DNA from: Hymenobacter lapidiphilus
GTDB taxonomy: Bacteria > Bacteroidota > Bacteroidia > Cytophagales > Hymenobacteraceae
DNA: 43,417 nucleotides
Reading direction: 5' to 3'
Assembly: GCF_003417065.2 (NCBI RefSeq)
Contig: NZ_QVLT01000033.1
Span: 1-43,417 of the forward strand
The position numbers and the translations under genes were made by a program. The notes under the pieces were generated by a model. It ran no database searches, was not told where the DNA came from, and saw only the letters and a list, made by a program, of their open reading frames with translations. This document shows, in pieces, positions 15,277-22,382 of the stretch (position 1 is its first letter; each line of letters starts with the position of its first letter).

Positions 15277-15750
15277 CTAGCGGCTGATTTCCAGCACCTG
15301 GAACTGCAGCTTGCCAGCCGGCACCGTTATTTCGGCCGTGTCGCCGACCGACTTGCCCAGCAGGCCCCTGCCGATGGGCGACTTAACGGAGATTTTGCCA
15401 GAGGCCAGGTTGGCTTCTTCCTCGGCTACCAACGTGTAGTCGAGCACCATGTTGTTCTTGAGATTTTTGAGCTTCACTTTGCTCATAATCAGCACCTTGC
15501 TCAGGTCGAGGTTGGTTTCGTCGAGCAGGCGGGCATTGCCCAATACTTCTTCCAGCTTGGATATTTTCAACTCCAATAGCCCCTGGGCATCTTTGGCAGC
15601 GTCGTACTCGGCATTCTCGCTTAGGTCGCCCTTGTCGCGCGCCTCGCGCAGGTCGTCGGCGGCCTTGGCCCGGCCCCGGATTTTGAGGTCCTGGAGCTCA
15701 GTCTTGAGCTTCTGAAGGCCTTCGGGGGTATAGTAGTTGATGGTAGACAT
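15277..15750 (-). CDS. greA: Transcription elongation factor GreA
   Basis: Protein of 157 residues, the family's usual length. An N-terminal coiled-coil (residues 1-75; YYTPEGLQKLKTELQDLK, then ARDKGDLSENAEYDAAKDAQ) carries the acidic tip that enters the RNA polymerase secondary channel (D and E in GDLSENAEYDAA). The C-terminal globular domain contains SPIGRGLLGKSVGDTAEI. It promotes transcript cleavage in backtracked polymerase. The start ATG at 15750 lies 20 bases downstream (minus strand) of a strong hairpin with a T-tract, so it must have its own promoter or depend on read-through. A possible terminator and the HIT-NuiA gene follow. Confidence 0.97.
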   Translation of the reverse strand: MSTINYYTPEGLQKLKTELQDLKIRGRAKAADDLREARDKGDLSENAEYDAAKDAQGLLELKISKLEEVLGNARLLDETNLDLSKVLIMSKVKLKNLKNNMVLDYTLVAEEEANLASGKISVKSPIGRGLLGKSVGDTAEITVPAGKLQFQVLEISR

Positions 15751-15770
15751 GACATGGGTGGAATTAGCTC

Positions 15771-15811
15771 AAAAAAATAAGGAGAACGGCCAGCGTGGCT
15801 GGCCGTTCTCC
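15771..15811 (-). terminator. Strong intrinsic terminator (minus strand)
   Basis: A perfect 14-bp stem (GGAGAACGGCCAGC at 15781-15794 and its complement at 15798-15811) has a 3-base loop. Read on the minus strand it is followed by TTATTTTTTT (15780-15771). It ends the dehydrogenase transcript just before greA. Confidence 0.9.
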
Positions 15812-15870
15812 CCTTGGTAGGTGCTGGCAAATATACGAAAATCGGCGACTCTATGACTGCGGGGAGGAAG

Positions 15871-15969
15871 AGCGTCATTCCGAGCGCAGCGAAGAATCTC
15901 GCGTGCTGACGTTGCAACAGTTGTTCGATGACTTCACGCGCAATTCTTCGCTGCGTTCGGAATGACGCT
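15871..15969. repeat. Long dispersed inverted repeat, copy C (GAATCTCGCG subtype)
   Basis: The left arm at 15871-15905 (AGCGTCATTCCGAGCGCAGC then GAAGAATCTCGCGTG) is mirrored at 15935-15969 around a centre of about 29 bases. It lies in the 3' untranslated part of the dehydrogenase transcript. Confidence 0.85.
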
Positions 15970-15997
15970 CCTTTTCCTCTTTCAGCCCCTCACTTCT

Positions 15998-16939
15998 TCA
16001 CTCGGCTAAAAAAGCCGCCAGCTTGCGGGCCAGCACGGCATTGATGCGCTCATAGCTCTGAACCGTCCAGCCGCCGATGTGGGGCGCGAGCACCACGTTG
16101 GGCGCCGTGCGCAGGTAATCGAAACGGGCTTGCTGCCCAGGCGTGAGGGTGGTGGGCTTCTCGTTTTCGAGCACGTCGAGGGCTGCGCCGCGAATTTGGC
16201 CGGTGCGCAGGCGGCTCACCAGCGCAGCGTGGTCGAGCACTTCGCCCCGGGCCGTGTTCAGCAGCCAGACGGCATTCGGGAAGCCGGCCAAAAACTCCTC
16301 GTTCACGAAATGGTGGTTGGCCGCCGAGTACGGAATGTGCAGACTCAGCACTTCGGCGCGGGCTTGCAATTCGGCCAGCGGCACCAGCGTGGCGTACTCG
16401 TCGGGCGGGCAGGTGGGGTCGGAGTCATGGGCCAGCACCGTGCAGCCAAAGGCACTGAGGCGGCGCGCAAACGCCCGGCCCATGTGCCCGTAGCCCAGCA
16501 GCCCCACGGTTTTGCCGCCCAGTTCTTCGCCCCGGTTGGCCTCGCGGTGCCACTGCCCGGCCCGCACCTCGGCATCGGCCCGCGGAATATGACGGAACAG
16601 CGCCAGCAGCAGCCCCACGGCGTATTCGCCCACCGCGTCGCGGTTGCCCTCGGGGGCGTTGAGCAGCGTTACGCCCGCGTCGGCCATGGCCTGTTCATCA
16701 ATATTATCGACCCCGGCCCCGGCCCGGCACACGTAGCGCAGCTGCGGACCGTAGGCCAGCAGCTCGCGCGTAACATGCAGCTTCGAGCGCACCACCAGTC
16801 CCTCGTAGGGGTGGGCGGCCAGCGCAGCGGGTACCTCGGTGGCCGTCAGGTTGGGGCGGTAGTGCAGCGTCAGGCCCAGCGGCTCCAGGTAGTCCGGCAG
16901 GCTGGAGTGCATTTCGTCGATGACGAGGCAGAGGGACAT
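15998..16939 (-). CDS. NAD-dependent D-2-hydroxyacid dehydrogenase
   Basis: Protein of 313 residues of the SerA/PdxB/LdhA superfamily. The Rossmann motif is GLLGYGHMGRAFARRL (GxGxxG), preceded by the catalytic Arg in CRAGAGVDNID. The later motifs are LNTARGEVLDHAAL, GAALDVLENE (catalytic Glu region) and APHIGG with the catalytic His. It oxidises or reduces a 2-hydroxy or 2-keto acid with NAD(H). It lacks an ACT domain, and no serine pathway gene is adjacent, so 3-phosphoglycerate dehydrogenase is possible but unproven. The start at 16939 (MSLCLVIDEMHSSLP) is preferred because it matches the beta-strand at the family N-terminus; a start 36 bases upstream is possible. Confidence 0.9.
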   Translation of the reverse strand: MSLCLVIDEMHSSLPDYLEPLGLTLHYRPNLTATEVPAALAAHPYEGLVVRSKLHVTRELLAYGPQLRYVCRAGAGVDNIDEQAMADAGVTLLNAPEGNRDAVGEYAVGLLLALFRHIPRADAEVRAGQWHREANRGEELGGKTVGLLGYGHMGRAFARRLSAFGCTVLAHDSDPTCPPDEYATLVPLAELQARAEVLSLHIPYSAANHHFVNEEFLAGFPNAVWLLNTARGEVLDHAALVSRLRTGQIRGAALDVLENEKPTTLTPGQQARFDYLRTAPNVVLAPHIGGWTVQSYERINAVLARKLAAFLAE

Positions 16940-17110
16940 CGTTTTCAGGTAAGTAGGGAGGTTGATGGAAGGCATCCGGCCAGGGCCTCACGCTGGGCCT
17001 TATCTACTCGGTGCAGAACTCCAAGGAGAAGATGTAGGCACCTCACGTGTGCCTCACCCCCTACGCCGCTTCATGCGCGGAATGAAAAAGGAGAGGGGGC
17101 TAGGGTTAGC
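16940..17110. other. Intergenic stretch with a low-complexity segment
   Basis: No gene was seen. Between about 17041 and 17110 there is a G/C-skewed segment (minus strand CCCTAGCCCCCTCTCC ... GGGGGTGAGG) containing CCGCTTCATGCGCGG. Its look is that of a dispersed intergenic repeat, but no second copy lies in this window. Confidence 0.3.
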
Positions 17111-17437
17111 TTAATATCCATGATAGACAGTTGCAACTAAACTATCCGGTCCCATCGCAACTGCGATTTCGTGAGAAGCAAGGGAGGAGGTCGCATACAC
17201 GTAGACAGTACCTGGTTGTTGCAGGCGAGGTTCTGTTCGTTTAGGCGGACCCATAATACTTAAAACCTGATGGCGGTTCATTCCAATTTCTACCCGGTGG
17301 GAATTACTAGAATTACGTGCTGCCTGCTCCACATCAGGACCAGAGAAGAAAACAAAATAAATAGCAAATATTCCGAGTAACAGCACTCCAAATGCTGCTA
17401 CTAAACCCCCGAGTGCCCAGCGTGAAATATTGCTCAT
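17111..17437 (-). CDS. Small membrane-anchored protein with an SmpA/BamE-like domain
   Basis: Protein of 108 residues. MSNISRWALGG leads into one transmembrane helix (about residues 8-31, ending FFSGPDV), and the rest is probably periplasmic. Residues 45-108 contain VEIGMNRHQVLSIMGPPKRT and a VYVYATSS strand, the G-M-x-x-x-x-V-x-x-x-x-G-x-P pattern of SmpA/OmlA (BamE-like) domains. The base composition is clearly more AT-rich than the neighbours and it uses many A/T third positions, suggesting later acquisition. It lies downstream of rsmA on the same strand with a 77-base gap. Function unknown; the domain call is by motif only. Confidence 0.65.
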   Translation of the reverse strand: MSNISRWALGGLVAAFGVLLLGIFAIYFVFFSGPDVEQAARNSSNSHRVEIGMNRHQVLSIMGPPKRTEPRLQQPGTVYVYATSSLASHEIAVAMGPDSLVATVYHGY

Positions 17438-17514
17438 GAATAATGAATAGTTAAAATGCTTCAGCAATTGCCACTTTATGAGCACCGTTAGGCGCACGTG
17501 AGAAAGTGCGCTTT

Positions 17515-18303
17515 CTACAGCGTCTTATCTGCCGCCACTCGGTTGGTCAGGTCCACGAAATCGGCCACGCTGAGCTGCTCGGCCCGCAGGTCGAACACGG
17601 CGTCCGTGGTGGTTTCGGGGGGCATGCCGAAAGGTTTGAGGGCGTTGCGCAGGGTTTTGCGGCGGGTCTGGAAAGCCTGTTTCACGACCCGGAAGAATAG
17701 CTTTTCGTCGCAGGCCAGCTGCTCGGTATCGTTGCGGGTGAGGCGGATGACGGCCGACTGCACCTTGGGCGGCGGGCTGAACACGTGCGGCGGCACCGTG
17801 AACAGGTAGTCAATCGTGTAGAAAGCCTGCAGCAGCACGCTCAGGATGCCGTAGGTTTTTGAGCCCGGGCCGGTGGCCAGGCGGTCGGCTACTTCCTTCT
17901 GGAGCATGCCCACGCTCTCGCGCACCTGCTGGCGGTGGGCCAGAATCTGGAAGTAAATCTGGGTGCTGATGTTGTAGGGAAAGTTGCCGATGATGCTCAG
18001 CGGCTGCTCGCCGTAGAGCGCCGTCAGGTCCATTTTCAGGAAGTCCTGGGAGTAAATCCGGTCCTCGAGGGCGGGGTAGTGCTTCTGCAGGTAGGTCACC
18101 GAGTCACGGTCAATTTCCACTACGGCCGTCTCGTATTCCGGGTGCAGCAGCAGCGTCTGGGTCAGCACGCCCATGCCGGGCCCGATTTCGAGCACGTGCT
18201 TTACGCCGTCGGGCAGGCGCAGGGCCTCCACGATGTTGCGGGCAATGTTGGGGTCGTTGAGAAAGTGCTGACCGAGGTGCTTTTTGGCTTTAACGAAATC
18301 CAT
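17515..18303 (-). CDS. rsmA: 16S rRNA (adenine(1518)-N(6)/adenine(1519)-N(6))-dimethyltransferase
   Basis: Protein of 262 residues. The start at 18303 (MDFVKAKKHLGQHFLNDPN) matches the family N-terminus; an upstream in-frame extension runs into an intergenic repeat and is rejected. The SAM-binding motif is VLEIGPGMGVLTQTLL, the acidic residue follows in VVEIDRD, and the catalytic motif is GNFPYNIST. The C-terminal helical domain has the FSPPPKVQSAVI motif. It dimethylates two adenines of helix 45 of 16S rRNA during small-subunit assembly. It is divergent from leucyl aminopeptidase, with a dispersed repeat in the gap. Confidence 0.97.
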   Translation of the reverse strand: MDFVKAKKHLGQHFLNDPNIARNIVEALRLPDGVKHVLEIGPGMGVLTQTLLLHPEYETAVVEIDRDSVTYLQKHYPALEDRIYSQDFLKMDLTALYGEQPLSIIGNFPYNISTQIYFQILAHRQQVRESVGMLQKEVADRLATGPGSKTYGILSVLLQAFYTIDYLFTVPPHVFSPPPKVQSAVIRLTRNDTEQLACDEKLFFRVVKQAFQTRRKTLRNALKPFGMPPETTTDAVFDLRAEQLSVADFVDLTNRVAADKTL

Positions 18304-18368
18304 TCTGGAGAAGTGAGTGGCGGAGGGGCAGGTAATTAGGTTGGCCGGACGTTGGCAGAGAAATAGGC

Positions 18369-18476
18369 CGTCATGCTTCATCTGGCGTCCGCGAAGCCGA
18401 AGCATCTCTACCGTTTCGTTGTTTTCAGCAAAAGCTAGCCAGAGGTAGAGATGCTTTGGCTTCGCATAGCATGACG
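18369..18476. repeat. Long dispersed inverted repeat, copy D (GCATCTCTACC subtype)
   Basis: The left arm at 18369-18412 (CGTCATGCT ... GAAGCATCTCTACC) is mirrored by 18444-18476 (GGTAGAGATGCTTTGG ... AGCATGACG) with some unpaired bases in the left arm. It is in the divergent gap between rsmA and the aminopeptidase gene, the only copy of the family lying between two start codons. Confidence 0.8.
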
Positions 18477-18570
18477 TTCTTGCAAAGCATCAAACTTCCT
18501 ACCTTCACGGCCAAAGATACGCCGCGGCCGGTCGTTTCGGCCGGTGCTTCATCCCAGTTCTATCCCGCCC

Positions 18571-20022
18571 ATGTCCCTGACCCTCGCCTACGCCGCCGAT
18601 TTTCCTGCTACTGCCAGCACGGCCTTCATCCTGCCCGCCGGCACCACCGAGTTGCCCGTAACGGCCGCCGCCGACCTGCCCGAAGCCGCCCGTAGCTACG
18701 TGGCCGCCCAGTTGGCCGCTGATGAGAAACTGGTTGTCGTCAACCAATATAGTCACCACCATTACTATATAGTAGCCGAGGACAAGAAGACGCCGGCCCT
18801 GGGCCTGGAGGCGCTGCGCAAAGCCGGCCACAAGCTGCACGCCCACCTCAAGGCCGATAAGGTGGAGGAGTTGTTCATCTGCAACCTCACGCCCGCTGGC
18901 GCCTCGCTGGCCCTGGCCGAAGGCATTGCCCTGACCGCCTACCAGTTCGCAGGCTACAAAACCGACGAGAAGTCCAAGCAAGCTCCCACCCTGCAACGGC
19001 TCACGCTGGTTGGCCCCGATTTGTCGGAGCAGAAGGTGGCCGAGCTGGAGGGCGTGCTGCAGGGCGTGTACCTGGCCCGCGACCTGGTGAACCGCCCTTA
19101 CAGCCACCTCAACGCTACCCAGCTGGCGCATCAGTTCGAAAAGGCCGGCGAGGAAGCCGGTTTCGAGGTGGAAGTGCTGGATTTGGTACGTATTGAGGCC
19201 CTGCGCATGGGCGGACTGCTGGCCGTAAACCAGGGCAGCCCCGAGCCGCCCACGTTCAGCATTATGGAGTACAAGCCTGCTGGCGCCACCAACGCCAAGC
19301 CGATTGTGCTGGTGGGCAAGGGCGTGGTGTTCGACACCGGCGGACTCAGCCTCAAGCCCACGCCCAACAGCATGGACATGATGAAGTGCGACATGGGCGG
19401 CGCGGCCGTAGTGGTGGGTGTGCTCACGGCCCTGGCCAAAAACAAGGTTCCGCTGCACGTAATCGGGCTGGTGCCGGCCACCGACAACCGCCCTGGCGGC
19501 CCCGCCCTGGCCCCCGGCGACGTGATTACGATGTACAGCGGCCTCTCCGTGGAAGTGCTCAACACCGACGCCGAAGGCCGCCTGATTCTGGCCGACGCGC
19601 TGGCCTTCGCCAAGAAGTACGACCCCGAACTGGTGCTCGATTACGCCACGCTCACCGGCTCGGCCGCCCGCGCCATCGGCATCGAGGGCATCGTGTACAT
19701 GGGCACCGCCGACGAGGACGTAATGCACGACCTCAAAAAGGCCGGCGACGCTACCCACGAGCGGCTGGTGGAATTCCCCCTCTGGGACGAGTACGCCGAC
19801 CACATCAAGAGCCCCATTGCCGACATGACCAACCTGGGCAAGGCCGAGGCCGGGGCTATTTCGGCAGGCAAGTTCCTGGAGCGCTACGCCGAGGGCTACC
19901 CCTGGGTCCACTTCGACATTGCCGGCCCCGCCTTCCTCACCGCCCCCGACTCGTACCGCGGCAAAGGCGGCACCGGCACCGCCGTACGCCTCACGTATGA
20001 GTTTTTAGTGCGTAGAGCTTAG
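18571..20022 (+). CDS. pepA: Leucyl aminopeptidase (M17 family)
   Basis: Protein of 483 residues. The start at 18571 (MSLTLAYAADF) begins the N-terminal domain. The catalytic domain has the metal and active-site motifs GKGVVFDTGGLSLKP, MKCDMGGAA, and the M17 signature NTDAEGRL. It removes N-terminal residues from peptides in the cytoplasm as a hexamer with two metals per site. TTG-N17-TACCTTCA (18480-18507) is a weak promoter candidate. The last seven codons and stop (F-L-V-R-R-A) overlap the first units of a heptameric repeat array that continues into the gap, so the extreme C-terminus is encoded by repeat DNA. Confidence 0.95.
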   Translation: MSLTLAYAADFPATASTAFILPAGTTELPVTAAADLPEAARSYVAAQLAADEKLVVVNQYSHHHYYIVAEDKKTPALGLEALRKAGHKLHAHLKADKVEELFICNLTPAGASLALAEGIALTAYQFAGYKTDEKSKQAPTLQRLTLVGPDLSEQKVAELEGVLQGVYLARDLVNRPYSHLNATQLAHQFEKAGEEAGFEVEVLDLVRIEALRMGGLLAVNQGSPEPPTFSIMEYKPAGATNAKPIVLVGKGVVFDTGGLSLKPTPNSMDMMKCDMGGAAVVVGVLTALAKNKVPLHVIGLVPATDNRPGGPALAPGDVITMYSGLSVEVLNTDAEGRLILADALAFAKKYDPELVLDYATLTGSAARAIGIEGIVYMGTADEDVMHDLKKAGDATHERLVEFPLWDEYADHIKSPIADMTNLGKAEAGAISAGKFLERYAEGYPWVHFDIAGPAFLTAPDSYRGKGGTGTAVRLTYEFLVRRA

Positions 20023-20144
20023 TTTTTAGAGCTTAGTGCCTTGTTATTAGTGCTTAGGAAACACCGACAATAAGAATCCATCCTGTAACTAGGATTCCAA
20101 AACGTGCAACTAAACACTAATAGCAACGCGCTAAGCTCTAAATA
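20003..20144. repeat. Heptameric intergenic element 2 (CTTAGTG family)
   Basis: Eight consecutive 7-base units at 20003-20058 (TTTTAGT, GCGTAGA, GCTTAGT, TTTTAGA, GCTTAGT, GCCTTGT, TATTAGT, GCTTAGG) are mirrored by five units at 20110-20144 (CTAAACA, CTAATAG, CAACGCG, CTAAGCT, CTAAATA), ending one base before the ATG of the four-helix-bundle gene. The first units are inside the aminopeptidase coding sequence. The centre is unique. Confidence 0.85.
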
Positions 20145-20145
20145 C

Positions 20146-20511
20146 ATGACTTCTTCTTACACTGATTTGACAGTCTGGCAAAGGAGTCGGCAATTGGTGG
20201 GTGAGGTATACTCCTTGACCAAAGGATTTCCTAGGGAGGAAGTATTTGGGCTGACGAGCCAGATGCGGCGCAGCGCTGTTTCCGTACCATCCAACATAGC
20301 CGAAGGATGTGGACGTCAGCATCCTAAAGACTCCATCAGCTTCTTCTATATTGCCCGAGGCTCTCTTTATGAACTGGAAACCCAATTGTATCTAAGCTTC
20401 GACCAGCAGCTAATTGCTCTGCCAGAGCTAGAGGCCGTGTTGCTTCAACTTACCGATTGCAAAAAGCTACTGCACGGCTTCATCAACCACTACAAACAAA
20501 AGCTCGGTTAA
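20146..20511 (+). CDS. Four-helix-bundle protein (S23 / intervening-sequence family)
   Basis: Protein of 121 residues. The start at 20146 gives MTSSYTDLTVWQRSRQLVGE, the family's usual opening (LxVWQKSxxLxxxVY). Other family markers are FPREEVFGLTSQMRRSAVS, VPSNIAEGCGR and SLYELETQLYL. Relatives are encoded in intervening sequences of 23S rRNA genes, in free-standing loci, and as accessory proteins of diversity-generating retroelements. Their biochemical role is unclear; nucleic-acid binding has been proposed. No reverse transcriptase is nearby. The gene is less GC-rich than its neighbours and is bracketed by related heptamer arms (20003-20144 and 20540-20574), which suggests it moved in as a unit. 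Confidence 0.92.
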   Translation: MTSSYTDLTVWQRSRQLVGEVYSLTKGFPREEVFGLTSQMRRSAVSVPSNIAEGCGRQHPKDSISFFYIARGSLYELETQLYLSFDQQLIALPELEAVLLQLTDCKKLLHGFINHYKQKLG

Positions 20512-20539
20512 CGCCTACTCTGTATCCCACCCGAACAGT

Positions 20540-20574
20540 CTAAGCACTAACAACGAAGCACTAAGCTCTAACTA
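20540..20574. repeat. Heptameric arm downstream of the four-helix-bundle gene
   Basis: Five 7-base units (CTAAGCA, CTAACAA, CGAAGCA, CTAAGCT, CTAACTA) end four bases before the pdxA start. They are close in sequence and orientation to the inner arm at 20110-20144 and are the reverse complement of the arm at 20017-20058. Confidence 0.85.
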
Positions 20575-20578
20575 AAGA

Positions 20579-21634
20579 ATGCTCCCACGAATTGGTATTT
20601 CCGTCGGTGACCTGGCCGGTATCGGGCCCGAGGTCATCTATAAAACCTTCCTCGACCCGCGTCTGCTTAAGTTCTGCACCCCGGTAGTGTACGGCACAGC
20701 CGCCGTGCTCTTCGACGACTTTCCCGCCGACCCCAACCACGAGCCGCTCCGGTTCCGGCAGGTACGTGAGGCGGCCGATATTGCCCCTGGTAAGCACAAC
20801 GCCGTGAGCTGCTGGGAAGATGACGATGTGCAGCTCACGCCCGGCCAGCCCAGCGCGGCCAGCGGCGCGGCGGCCCGCCAGAGTCTGCTCGCCGCCGCCC
20901 GCGACCTGAAAGCCGGCCTGCTCGACGGCCTCGTTACGGCCCCCATCAGCAAGGAAAACACCCAGGCCGACGACTTCCGCTTTCCCGGCCACACCGAGTT
21001 TCTGACCAGCTTCTTCGAAGCCAAGGAGAGCCTGATGCTCCTCGTGGCCGACGAGCTGCGAGTGGCCACCGCCACGGGTCACATCCCGCTCAAGGATGTG
21101 TCCGCGCGCCTCACCAAAGAGCTACTCACCAACAAACTGCGCATCCTGCTGGCCTCGCTCAAGAACGACTTTGGTATCGAGAAGCCCCGCGTAGCGGTGC
21201 TGGGCCTCAACCCCCACGCCGGCGAAAACGGCCTGCTTGGCACTGAGGAGGCCGCCGTGGTAACGCCCGTAATCCAGCAGCTGCTCCAGAGCGGCCACCT
21301 GGTGTTCGGCCCCTATCCTGCCGACGGTTACTTCGGCACCGGCCAGTACAAGCAGTTCGACGCCACCCTCTCCCTCTACCACGACCAGGGCCTGATTCCG
21401 TTCAAAACCCTGGCCTTCGAACGCGGCGTCAACTACACCGCTGGCCTGTCCGTCATCCGCACTTCCCCCGACCACGGCACCGCCTACGGCCTCGCCGGCC
21501 AGTTCAAAGCCGATGAAACGTCGTTCCGCGAGGCGCTGTACTTGGCCTGCGAATTGGTAAAATACCGCCAAGCCGAAGCCGAAATCAAACCCCTGATTCC
21601 CGGCCCGGCCCCACGCGGCGGCAGAAGGGAATAA
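20579..21634 (+). CDS. pdxA: 4-hydroxythreonine-4-phosphate dehydrogenase
   Basis: Protein of 351 residues, the usual length. It oxidises 4-phosphohydroxy-L-threonine for pyridoxal 5'-phosphate synthesis. Motifs seen: GISVGDLAGIGPEV at the N-terminus, TAPISKEN, GHTEFL with the metal His, LGLNPHAGENGLLGTEE, GPYPADGYF, and YHDQGLIPFKTLAFERGVNY with the second metal His, then SPDHGTAYGLAG. Translation starts at ATG 20579, four bases after a heptameric repeat arm, so the leader is repeat DNA. No pdxJ is nearby. A dispersed inverted repeat follows the stop. Confidence 0.97.
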   Translation: MLPRIGISVGDLAGIGPEVIYKTFLDPRLLKFCTPVVYGTAAVLFDDFPADPNHEPLRFRQVREAADIAPGKHNAVSCWEDDDVQLTPGQPSAASGAAARQSLLAAARDLKAGLLDGLVTAPISKENTQADDFRFPGHTEFLTSFFEAKESLMLLVADELRVATATGHIPLKDVSARLTKELLTNKLRILLASLKNDFGIEKPRVAVLGLNPHAGENGLLGTEEAAVVTPVIQQLLQSGHLVFGPYPADGYFGTGQYKQFDATLSLYHDQGLIPFKTLAFERGVNYTAGLSVIRTSPDHGTAYGLAGQFKADETSFREALYLACELVKYRQAEAEIKPLIPGPAPRGGRRE

Positions 21635-21651
21635 TAGAAGGTGAGGAGGAC

Positions 21652-21748
21652 CGTCATTCAGAGCGAAGTGAAGAATCTCGCTCGCAGTCGTCGAGCTAAC
21701 AGTCCTCAACGTCAGCACGTGCGATTCTTCGCTCCGCTCTGCATGACG
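21652..21748. repeat. Long dispersed inverted repeat, copy E (GAATCTCGCG subtype)
   Basis: The left arm at 21652-21685 (CGTCATTCAGAGCGAAGTG, then AAGAATCTCGCTCGC) is mirrored at 21719-21748 (GTGCGATTCTTCGCTCC ... TGCATGACG) with several mismatches. It lies 17 bases after the pdxA stop. Confidence 0.8.
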
Positions 21749-21820
21749 TTCTTTTCACCGCTTCACGCTGCTACCTGATCAACCCTATACCGAAACTTTC
21801 TTTCCAAAAACGAAAGATTG

Positions 21821-21851
21821 TTTGCGCATTCGGAATTACTCTTTACCTTTG
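21821..21851 (+). promoter_or_regulatory. Consensus Bacteroidota promoter
   Basis: TTTG at 21821-21824, exactly 19 bases, then TACCTTTG at 21844-21851: a perfect match to the TTTG-N19-TAnnTTTG consensus. Transcription should start near 21856-21858 and read into a hairpin and then the HTH gene. Confidence 0.75.
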
Positions 21852-21857
21852 CAACAG

Positions 21858-21888
21858 AAACGCCGGAACCACTAGGCTCCGGCGTTTT
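21858..21888 (+). promoter_or_regulatory. Hairpin with T-tract at the expected 5' end of the HTH mRNA
   Basis: AAACGCCGGA (21858-21867) pairs with TCCGGCGTTT (21878-21887) around a 10-base loop that can itself form two more pairs. TTTTG ends it. It begins essentially at the predicted transcription start, so it may be an attenuator or a 5'-end stabilising stem. Confidence 0.55.
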
Positions 21889-21906
21889 GCTTGCCCACTG
21901 GCTACC

Positions 21907-21934
21907 AGCTAGAAGCTATTAGTTAACAGCTTAA
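21907..21934 (+). repeat. Single heptameric arm before the HTH gene (AGCTNNN family)
   Basis: Four 7-base units (AGCTAGA, AGCTATT, AGTTAAC, AGCTTAA) end four bases before the ATG at 21939. The last two units resemble the end of the arm before murA (AGCTAAC, AGCTTAA). No matching opposite arm is seen. Confidence 0.65.
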
Positions 21935-21938
21935 AAAC

Positions 21939-22307
21939 ATGCTCCTCCAGACGCCCATCGACTACCGTACTGCTCTGCGCCGCCTCGATGCGCTGGCGGC
22001 CGCTGGCGTGGACGGTAACGAGGCGCTGGAAACCGAGTTTCGGGAGCTGATTACGGCCCTCGATGTCTACGAGGGCAAGCTGGGGCTGCTGCCGATTCCG
22101 AACCTGCCCACCTCGCTGGCCGAGATGATTGAGCTCAAGCGTCAGCAGATGCGCCTCAAGCAGAAGGAGTTGGCCGAACTACTCGAAGTGCCTGCCAGCC
22201 GCCTCTCCCAAATCCTGAGCGGTAAGCGCCGCGTAACGCTCGACCTAGCTAAACGCCTTTACGAGCGGCTGGGGATACCGTCAGACTTTATTCTAAAAAA
22301 CGCCTGA
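21939..22307 (+). CDS. HigA-like helix-turn-helix regulator
   Basis: Protein of 122 residues. Residues 1-60 form a helical N-terminal part typical of larger HigA-type antitoxins (IDYRTALRRLDALAAAG), and residues about 64-115 are an XRE-type helix-turn-helix: MIELKRQQMRLKQKELAELL, then VPASRLSQILSGKRRVTLDL and LAKRLYERLGIP. It probably binds DNA as a dimer and may regulate its own promoter. No HigB-like toxin gene is adjacent on either side, so it is an orphan antitoxin-like regulator. A consensus promoter and hairpin precede it. Confidence 0.88.
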   Translation: MLLQTPIDYRTALRRLDALAAAGVDGNEALETEFRELITALDVYEGKLGLLPIPNLPTSLAEMIELKRQQMRLKQKELAELLEVPASRLSQILSGKRRVTLDLAKRLYERLGIPSDFILKNA

Positions 22308-22354
22308 CCCCACCCTACACTCATTATACGATTAACATACCGGGTAAAAGTGCC

Positions 22355-22362
22355 TACTTTTG
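22355..22362 (+). promoter_or_regulatory. Candidate -7 box that sets the DUF177 start
   Basis: TACTTTTG at 22355-22362 is an exact TAnnTTTG match, with TTAA (22332-22335) in the -33 position. Transcription would begin near 22369, so the GTG at 22383, not the GTG at 22350, is the likely start of the next gene. Confidence 0.5.
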
Positions 22363-22382
22363 CCCCCTTGCTACTACCTCCC

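Noticed and set aside
18505..19911. Long open frame antisense to the aminopeptidase gene
   Set aside because: It is a high-GC shadow of a clear gene. Its translation is Gly/Val/His-rich with no recognisable domain. The same applies to minus-strand frames at 1567-2841 and 23745-25205 and several plus-strand ones opposite minus-strand genes.
20146..20511. Diversity-generating retroelement
   Set aside because: Accessory Avd proteins share this fold, but there is no reverse transcriptase, template repeat or variable-repeat gene in the window.
21939..22307. Complete HigBA toxin-antitoxin module
   Set aside because: Only the HigA-like regulator is present. Neither side has room for, or shows, a HigB-like gene.
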